NCBI GenBank assembly: GCA_900550355.1
Contig: URRT01000053.1
Coordinates: forward strand, 1-11,143
Length of the DNA: 11,143 nucleotides
Direction: 5' to 3'
From: an uncultured Collinsella sp.
GTDB taxonomy: Bacteria > Actinomycetota > Coriobacteriia > Coriobacteriales > Coriobacteriaceae
The first letter of the stretch is position 1. The number at the start of each line of letters is the position of its first letter. A model generated the notes under the pieces. It saw nothing but the letters and a program-made list of their open reading frames with translations. It was not told where the DNA came from and did no database searches. Position numbers and translations under genes: made by a program. Of the stretch, positions 6,181-11,143 are shown one piece after another.

Positions 6181-6224
6181 CAGATAAAACCTGCCAAAAT
6201 AAACCTGTCCCTTTTTGGTAGGTT
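6181..6224 (-). repeat. Family A hairpin repeat, copy 3
   Basis: Minus-strand copy starting on the last base of the proA TAA stop (6224-6226). It matches copy 1 at 43 of 44 bases. The one change is in the upstream arm (AACCTACCAAAA), giving an A-C mismatch in the RNA stem. Same orientation relative to the preceding gene as the other two copies. Confidence 0.9.
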
Positions 6225-7510
6225 TAGGGGCGGACCTGGCCGGTGCCGCGGAGCTTGTATTTGTAGGTGGTGAGGGCCTCGGCGGCGAAGGGGCCGCGGG
6301 CGTGGAGCTTTTGGGTCGAGATGCCGATCTCGGCGCCCAGGCCAAACTCGCCGCCGTCGGTGAAGCGCGTGCTGGCGTTGGCGTACACGGCCGAGGCATC
6401 GACCGCATCCAGGAAGCGCTCGCAAGCATCCGTGTCCTCGGCAACGATGGCCTCGGAGTGCATCGTGCCGTAGCGGTTGATGTGTGCGATGGCCTCGTCC
6501 TCGTTTGCCACGACCTTCACGCTCATCTCGAGCGCCAGGTACTCGCGACCCCAGTCCTCCTCAGTCGCGGGGACGTAGTCATCGCCCTCTACAAAGCCGG
6601 CGTCGGCGCACGCGGCGCACGTGACCTCGTCGCCGTGAATGAGCACGCCGTGGTCGTGCAGCACGGCAACGACCGCAGGCAAAAACGCATCGGCCACAGC
6701 ACGGTCGACCAGCAGCGACTCGGCGGCATTGCACACGCCTACGCGCTGGGTCTTGGCATTAACGATAATGTTGAGCGCCTTATCAAAGTCGGCGGATTCA
6801 TGCACGTAGATGTGGCAGTTGCCCGTGCCCGTCTCGATAACCGGAACGAGCGACCCGCGCACGCAGCGCTGGATCAGGCCTGCACCGCCGCGCGGAATGA
6901 GTACGTCGACAATGCCGCGGAGCTTCATGAGCTCGCCAGTGGCCTCGCGGTCGGTGGACTCGATCATCGACACGGCCTCGCGCGGGAAGCCCTTGGCCTC
7001 GAGCGCATCGGCCAGCAGCTCAGAAATCATGGCACACGAGTGATAGGCCAGCGAGCCGCCGCGCAGAATGCAGGCGTTGCCGGTGCGGATGCAGATGCCC
7101 GCGGCGTCGGCCGTCACGTTGGGGCGCGCCTCGTAGACCATAGCGACCAGGCCCAGCGGCACGCTCACACGGGTCAGGTCCACGCCGCTTGCAAGCACGC
7201 GGTGGTCGAGCACGCGGCCGACGGGATCGGGCAGCTCGGCGAGCTTTTCCAGGCCGGCGGCCATGCCCTCGACGCGCTCGGGCGTCAGCCGCAGGCGATC
7301 GAGCAGTCCGGCCGAGGTGCCCGCATCGCGCGCAGCGGACATATCGAGCTCGTTGGCAGCGACGATGGAGTCGACACCGTTGCGCAGTGCTGCGGCCATG
7401 GCGCGCACGGCCTCCTGGCGCTGCTCGTTGCTCGCCGCGGTAAGCGAGGCCGACGCTGCCTTGGCGGCAACGGCATGATCGTGGACATACGTGGCTATAT
7501 CGACCGACAT
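6224..7510 (-). CDS. proA: Glutamate-5-semialdehyde dehydrogenase (gamma-glutamyl phosphate reductase)
   Basis: Second step of proline biosynthesis: NADPH-dependent reduction of gamma-glutamyl phosphate to glutamate-5-semialdehyde. The 428-residue length is usual. Visible family features are VPLGLVAMVYEARPNVT (about 117-133) of the nucleotide-binding part, ILRGGSLAYHS (about 148-158), VPVIETGTGNCHIYV (about 222-236), and the catalytic cysteine C260 in QRVGVCNAAESLLV. The C-terminal FGLGAEIGISTQKLHARGPF and YKYKLRGTGQVRP are typical endings. AAAGGG lies about 6 nt upstream of the ATG, with AGGAG a little further away. The gene is not next to proB: a divergently oriented peptidase gene lies between them, so proA probably has its own promoter in 7511-7622. 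It is followed by family A copy 3 and a terminator. Confidence 0.97.
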   Translation of the reverse strand: MSVDIATYVHDHAVAAKAASASLTAASNEQRQEAVRAMAAALRNGVDSIVAANELDMSAARDAGTSAGLLDRLRLTPERVEGMAAGLEKLAELPDPVGRVLDHRVLASGVDLTRVSVPLGLVAMVYEARPNVTADAAGICIRTGNACILRGGSLAYHSCAMISELLADALEAKGFPREAVSMIESTDREATGELMKLRGIVDVLIPRGGAGLIQRCVRGSLVPVIETGTGNCHIYVHESADFDKALNIIVNAKTQRVGVCNAAESLLVDRAVADAFLPAVVAVLHDHGVLIHGDEVTCAACADAGFVEGDDYVPATEEDWGREYLALEMSVKVVANEDEAIAHINRYGTMHSEAIVAEDTDACERFLDAVDASAVYANASTRFTDGGEFGLGAEIGISTQKLHARGPFAAEALTTYKYKLRGTGQVRP

Positions 7511-7553
7511 GGGCGGCCCTTTCTCCTAGAAGTTTGCAACCATGGTAGCCGAT

Positions 7554-7584
7554 TTGCGCATGGCCTCGCCCGCGGCGGTAGAAT
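7554..7584 (+). promoter_or_regulatory. Candidate promoter of the proline iminopeptidase-like gene
   Basis: TTGCGC (7554-7559) and TAGAAT (7579-7584) are separated by 19 nt, longer than ideal, in the 112-bp gap between divergent proA and pip. The -10 is the better half. It sits about 38 nt before the chosen pip start. Confidence 0.3.
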
Positions 7585-7622
7585 TGGTCAACCCGAAACA
7601 CCGCAACGAACGGAAGACTCAC

Positions 7623-9041
7623 ATGGCCCTCATCACTTCATACCACGTTCCCGGCCTTTACGTCGAGGACCACAGCATCGACGTCCCCCTTGACTGGCGC
7701 GGCCTAGAGCCGATGCTTCTGGCCGTCGGCAGCACCATGCGCCGCGGCGCTATGCCGGCACCCATCGCCGGCGCGCCCGAGAGCATCAAGCTCTTCTACC
7801 GCGTGGTTTGCGCACCCGACCGCATCAACGACGATCTGCCGCTGCTCCTGTTTTTGCAGGGCGGCCCCGGCGGCGAGAGCCCGCGTCCGCTGTCGCCCAC
7901 AAGCGACGGCTGGATCGAGGAGGCCGTCAAGCACTTCCGCGTGGTCCTTCCCGACCAGCGCGGCACCGGACGCAGTAGCTGCGTGGACGGACGCACGATC
8001 AAGGCACTGGGTGATCGCGCAACGGCCGCTGGCGCCGATACAGCACGCTCGCAGGCGGACTTCCTCAAGCGCCACCTCGCCAGCTCCATCGTGCGCGATT
8101 TTGAATACCTGCGACTGGTGGGCTTTGGCGGCAAGCCGTGGGTCACGCTCGGCCAAAGCTACGGCGGTTTTTTGACGCTGAGCTACCTGTCGCTCTTCCC
8201 CGAGGGCGTGGCGGCGAGCTTTACCTGCGGCGGAATCCCCCACGTGCCGGCGAGCGCACGCGAGGTCTACGCGCACACCTTCCCGCGCATGGCCGCCAAG
8301 ACGCAGCAGTATTATGACCGCTACCCCGCTGACGTCGAGCGCGTGGCAGCCCTGGCCGATGCGCTCGAGGCTCAGAAGCCCGTGCTACCCGACGGCTCGC
8401 CGATGACAGTCGAGCGCCTACAGCTCATGGGCAGCGACTTTGGCATGAAGCCGAGCTTTGAACGCATGCATTGGATTATCGATCATGCTTTTGTTGATGG
8501 CGACGGCACGCTGACCTGCGACGCCTCGGTATCTGACAGCTTTTTGATGCGCGCCTTCGAGCGCACCAACACGCGCACGAATCCGCTGTACTGGACGCTG
8601 CAGGAGTTCATATACGCCGACGGTGACACTATGCCCATTGGCTGGGCCGCGGCTGAAGAGAAGGCTCACCGCGCCGAGTTCGACACCCTCGCGCGCCCGC
8701 TCATGTTTACCGGCGAGGCCATGTTCCCGTGGATGTTCGAGCAGATGCCCGAGCTTAAGCCGTTTAAGCCTGCCATGGACCTGCTGATGGAAGACACCAG
8801 CTGGGACAAGATCTACGACCCGCAGCGCCTGGCCTGCAACGAGGTGCCGCTCCAGGCCGCGGTGTATTTCGACGACATGTACGTCGATTCGGGCCTGCAG
8901 CTCGATACGCTCAGCCGCGTGGGCAACTCGCACGCCTGGGTGACCAACGAGTTCGAGCACGATGGCCTGCACGGCAGCGTGGTGTTCAAGCACCTCTTCA
9001 ACGAAGCCCTCAACCGAGGAGACCTGCGCCAGATCTTCTAG
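7623..9041 (+). CDS. pip: Proline iminopeptidase-like alpha/beta hydrolase (peptidase family S33)
   Basis: A cytoplasmic serine peptidase of 472 residues expected to remove N-terminal proline from peptides. The oxyanion-hole stretch LFLQGGPGGESPR (about 77-89), DQRGTGRSS (111-119) and the nucleophile elbow GQSYGG with S179 are standard for S33 prolyl aminopeptidases. The C-terminal AVYFDDMYVD (D417/D418 near the acidic position) and TNEFEHDGLH with H446 supply the other triad candidates. There is no signal peptide. A longer frame starts at 7542, but it would begin upstream of the candidate promoter. The ATG at 7623 gives the usual MALITSYHVPG-type start, with only a weak purine-rich site (GGAAG) before it. 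The gene lies between proB and proA on the opposite strand, so proline salvage and proline synthesis genes are interleaved. Substrate specificity is inferred from family. Confidence 0.88.
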   Translation: MALITSYHVPGLYVEDHSIDVPLDWRGLEPMLLAVGSTMRRGAMPAPIAGAPESIKLFYRVVCAPDRINDDLPLLLFLQGGPGGESPRPLSPTSDGWIEEAVKHFRVVLPDQRGTGRSSCVDGRTIKALGDRATAAGADTARSQADFLKRHLASSIVRDFEYLRLVGFGGKPWVTLGQSYGGFLTLSYLSLFPEGVAASFTCGGIPHVPASAREVYAHTFPRMAAKTQQYYDRYPADVERVAALADALEAQKPVLPDGSPMTVERLQLMGSDFGMKPSFERMHWIIDHAFVDGDGTLTCDASVSDSFLMRAFERTNTRTNPLYWTLQEFIYADGDTMPIGWAAAEEKAHRAEFDTLARPLMFTGEAMFPWMFEQMPELKPFKPAMDLLMEDTSWDKIYDPQRLACNEVPLQAAVYFDDMYVDSGLQLDTLSRVGNSHAWVTNEFEHDGLHGSVVFKHLFNEALNRGDLRQIF

Positions 9042-9044
9042 CAA

Positions 9045-9091
9045 AGGAGTGTCCCCACCTGCCGGCACAAAAAGAACGTCCCCAAGTGCCG
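9045..9091 (+). repeat. Family C repeat, copy 2, just after the pip stop
   Basis: Four nt after the pip TAG, AGGAGTGTCCC (9045-9055), a 16-nt spacer and AAGAACGTCCCCA (9072-9084) repeat the blocks and spacing of 873-918. The variable motif is TGCCG (9060-9064 and 9087-9091, 27 nt apart), replacing the AGTCAT of copy 1. A further TGCCGGCA follows at 9098-9105. Confidence 0.75.
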
Positions 9092-9138
9092 AACAAGTGC
9101 CGGCAACGACAATGCCGCAGGTAGAGAGCGGAAAGCGA

Positions 9139-9236
9139 AAACGCCCCTAAGCGAGCAAGGTGACGTGAAAGAGGAGGGCATTGACCTTTTGGTCATGCCC
9201 GACGATTGAACGTCAGATTGCCGCTTAGGGGCGTTT
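9139..9236. other. 98-nt nested hairpin between convergent pip and proB
   Basis: A perfect 15-bp outer stem, AAACGCCCCTAAGCG (9139-9153) with CGCTTAGGGGCGTTT (9222-9236), continues after one bulged base with GCAA/TTGC, a 2x2 mismatch, TGACGT (9161-9166)/ACGTCA (9210-9215), a 9x9 internal loop, then GGGCA-T-TGACC with GGTCA-TGCCC (9176-9200) capped by TTTT. It lies 14 nt from the proB stop and about 97 nt from the pip stop, so it could terminate both. Its length and nested design exceed a normal terminator; a small mobile palindrome or a structured RNA are alternatives. Confidence 0.85.
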
Positions 9237-9250
9237 GCAGCGTCAATTGG

Positions 9251-10378
9251 TTATGCAAATACGATCAAGTTATCCCTGTGTATCGCGGGCTTCTCGGCCA
9301 GGTTTGCAAGCAGGCGGTTGCTGGCGATCTGGTCCTGACGGCGGCCGGCAGCAAGTTCCAACACGTCCGAATCGGCCTCGGCGATACCGCGCGCAACAAC
9401 CATGCCACTCGGGTCGCACACGTCGAGCACATCGCCCTCGGCAAACTCGCCATCGACCTCGCGAATACCCACCGCAAGCAGGGACGACCCGTGGCCGACC
9501 AGCGCTTTCGCGGCACCGTCATCGACCGTCACCGATCCGTGAGCATTGTCGCCCAGCGCGATCCACAGCTTGCGGGGCGCAATATCCAGGCGCTCCGCCG
9601 GCGGGTCGAACAGCGTGCCCACGCTCTCGCCGCGGGCCAGACGCACGAGCGCATCGGGCTCCTCGCCCGAGCAAATCACGCTCTGAATGCCGGCCGTCAT
9701 CAAAATGCGGCTCGCGCGAATCTTGGTGATCATGCCGCCCGTACCCACCGAGGTCGAAGAATCGCCCGCCGAGGCAATGATCTTGGCATCGATCTTATGC
9801 ACGACCGGGACAAACTCGGCCGTCGGGTCCTCGTGCGGATTGGCGGTGTAGAGGCCGTCGATGTCGGACAGCGTCACGCACAGGTCGGCGGAAACCAGGC
9901 AGCTCACGAGCGCCGCCAGCGTGTCGTTGTCGCCGAACTTGATCTCGTCGACGGTAACGGTGTCGTTCTCGTTGACGACCGGCACCACGCCCAGCTCCAC
10001 CAGACGCAGCAGGGCGTCGCGCGCGTGTAGATAGGACGTGCGACGCGCCGTGTCGTGACGCGTGAGCAGCACGAGCGAGGTGAGCAGATCCCGTGCATGA
10101 AACTCCTCGTCGTAGGCAGACGAGATGATGCACTGACCGGCCGAGGCGCAGGCCTGCAGGCTCGGCAGGTCACCGACCGGCTTGCGATCGAAGCCCAGCA
10201 CGGGATAGCCACAGGCAATAGCGCCGGAGCTCACCACGACCAGACGCCAGCCGAGCTTGCGCAGGGCCGCGGCCTGATCGGCCAGCCCGCCGATAAAGGC
10301 GCGGTTGACCTTGCCATCGGCGCCCACCACCGTGGACGAACCGATCTTTACCACCATCGTTTTATAAGAAGTCGTCAT
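9251..10378 (-). CDS. proB: Glutamate 5-kinase with C-terminal PUA domain
   Basis: First step of proline biosynthesis: ATP-dependent phosphorylation of glutamate. The 375-residue protein has the amino-acid-kinase fold with KIGSSTVV (11-18), VVSSGAIACG (48-57), VVNENDTVTVDEIKFGDNDTLA (substrate and nucleotide loop, about 134-155), SDIDGLYT (171-178) and VGTGGMITKI (211-220). The region from about 275 to 355 is the PUA domain of full-length bacterial enzymes. The enzyme is normally feedback-inhibited by proline through the kinase domain. The ATG at 10378 lacks a clear Shine-Dalgarno. It lies 80 nt after the pncB stop on the same strand, so translation and transcription may depend on pncB. The gene is separated from proA by an opposite-strand peptidase gene. 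Confidence 0.96.
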   Translation of the reverse strand: MTTSYKTMVVKIGSSTVVGADGKVNRAFIGGLADQAAALRKLGWRLVVVSSGAIACGYPVLGFDRKPVGDLPSLQACASAGQCIISSAYDEEFHARDLLTSLVLLTRHDTARRTSYLHARDALLRLVELGVVPVVNENDTVTVDEIKFGDNDTLAALVSCLVSADLCVTLSDIDGLYTANPHEDPTAEFVPVVHKIDAKIIASAGDSSTSVGTGGMITKIRASRILMTAGIQSVICSGEEPDALVRLARGESVGTLFDPPAERLDIAPRKLWIALGDNAHGSVTVDDGAAKALVGHGSSLLAVGIREVDGEFAEGDVLDVCDPSGMVVARGIAEADSDVLELAAGRRQDQIASNRLLANLAEKPAIHRDNLIVFA

Positions 10379-10427
10379 ACGTCAAACCAATCGAATGATG
10401 AGCGAGCGGGCGAACAGGCGAGCGAGT

Positions 10428-10465
10428 AAATGGTCCGTTTTCCTCCGTCGCATGCGGATCATTTT
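10428..10465 (-). repeat. Family B hairpin repeat, copy 2, containing the pncB stop codon
   Basis: On the minus strand, arms AAATGATCCG (10464-10455) and CGGACCATTT (10437-10428) pair at 9 of 10 positions around a 17-nt loop. The pncB TGA stop (10459-10461) lies inside the upstream arm. The core TCCGTTTTCCTCCGTC (plus strand) is identical to that at 1171-1209. No U-tract follows, so read-through into proB is plausible. Confidence 0.75.
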
Positions 10466-11143
10466 GCCCAGGGGAAAGCCGACGCCGCGGCCATGTTCTT
10501 GCGCACGAGCTCGTCGCGCACCTGAGCCAGGCCCTGCTCCATGCCCACAACATAGGTCTGCGGGTACAGGAAGCGCTTGAAAGCTGCGTCCAGATGATCG
10601 AGTGCCCAAGCACAGCGCTCGCGCGCGTCCTTGATGCTCTCACGCGGAGCAACCGCACTGCCGTCGCGCACGATCGGCACCAGCAGCTCACGATACTCAA
10701 GCTCGGACACGTCGGTCACCAGCGCCGCATCGTTTACGGCCACGAGGGTATTGCCGCGCGCGGCGCCCTCACCTGCCAGATGGTCCTCGTCATAGATCAT
10801 GTCGCAGACCGGGCCGCCAAAGCCGTCGTAATAACGGCGCACGCGCTGCACGCCGGGAATCGTGCGCTTGTAGGGCTGCTCGGAAAGCTTCACCACCGGC
10901 GTCCACGGGTCCGTCTCGCTCGCGCGGCGGGCCGAAAGCTTGTACACGCCGCCCAGCGCCGGCTGATCGTAGCAGGTCGCGAGCTTGGTGCCCACGCCAA
11001 AGCTATCGATGGGCGCACCCTGGTCGAGCAGCGACTGAATCGTGTACTCGTCCAGGTCGTTGGAGACCGAAATCCCCACATAGGGCAGGCCCTCAGCATC
11101 AAAACGGCCGCGGACATACTTGGACAGCTTGGCGAGGGCGCCC
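10459..11143 (-). CDS. pncB: Nicotinate phosphoribosyltransferase, C-terminal part (cut by window edge)
   Basis: NAD salvage enzyme that joins nicotinate and phosphoribosyl pyrophosphate (ATP-assisted) to give nicotinate mononucleotide. The last 227 residues are present, entering at ALAKLSKYVRGRFDAEG. Diagnostic stretches are VGISVSNDLDEYTIQSL, GAPIDSFGVGTKLATCYDQP and ALGGVYKLSA, which form the phosphate-binding half of the type II phosphoribosyltransferase barrel in this family. The C-terminus ends LVRKNMAAASAFPWAK. The true start is outside the window; the GTG at 11077-11079 is internal (it encodes a valine in YVGISVSND). The stop lies within a family B hairpin and proB begins 80 nt later on the same strand, so the two may be co-transcribed. 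Confidence 0.93.
   Translation of the reverse strand, partial: GALAKLSKYVRGRFDAEGLPYVGISVSNDLDEYTIQSLLDQGAPIDSFGVGTKLATCYDQPALGGVYKLSARRASETDPWTPVVKLSEQPYKRTIPGVQRVRRYYDGFGGPVCDMIYDEDHLAGEGAARGNTLVAVNDAALVTDVSELEYRELLVPIVRDGSAVAPRESIKDARERCAWALDHLDAAFKRFLYPQTYVVGMEQGLAQVRDELVRKNMAAASAFPWAK

Noticed and set aside
6215..7693. Long plus-strand open frame (492 codons) opposite proA
   Set aside because: Antisense shadow of proA; low-complexity Gly/His/Arg-rich translation with no domain, and it would overlap the divergent promoter region and pip.
9206..10030. Plus-strand open frame (274 codons) opposite proB
   Set aside because: Antisense shadow of proB; it also begins inside the 98-nt hairpin.

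Overview
The window looks like chromosomal DNA of a high-GC Gram-positive bacterium. Its alanine-rich, GC-ending coding style, CarD regulator, argS to rho-like gene order, and dense small palindromic repeats suggest class Coriobacteriia, probably Collinsella or a relative. That assignment is an inference from gene content and repeat style.

Layout. A minus-strand gene truncated at the left edge (1-698) encodes a basic Ala/Pro-rich N-terminus, probably the extended N-terminus of transcription terminator Rho. About 630 bp without a convincing gene follows (850-1480). It holds two diverged copies of a 72-bp sequence, one copy each of two small repeat families, and the argS terminator. Next are argS (1487-3340, minus) and the divergently oriented carD (3683-4168, plus). 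A RAYT transposase gene (4524-5282, plus) lies between carD and a convergent HD-domain phosphohydrolase gene (5453-6052, minus). Then come proA (6224-7510, minus), a proline iminopeptidase-like gene (7623-9041, plus), proB (9251-10378, minus) and the C-terminal part of nicotinate phosphoribosyltransferase pncB (10459-11143, minus, cut by the right edge).

The metabolic theme is proline. proB and proA catalyse the first two steps from glutamate. They are not adjacent here: an oppositely oriented prolyl aminopeptidase gene, whose product would release proline from peptides, separates them.

The most unusual content is between the genes. A 44-bp hairpin repeat (family A) occurs three times. Each time it overlaps the stop codon of the gene it follows, has the same orientation relative to that gene, and precedes an ordinary intrinsic terminator. 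Two copies are inverted around the RAYT gene, the transposase type that mobilises REP palindromes in other bacteria. A second repeat (family B, about 38 bp) holds the pncB stop codon inside its stem. A third (family C) is a pair of 27-nt direct repeats whose variable motif differs between loci but matches within a locus. A 98-nt nested hairpin separates the convergent pip and proB genes. These point to a set of stop-codon-associated 3'-UTR repeats, possibly RAYT-mobilised, that would be worth a genome-wide survey.
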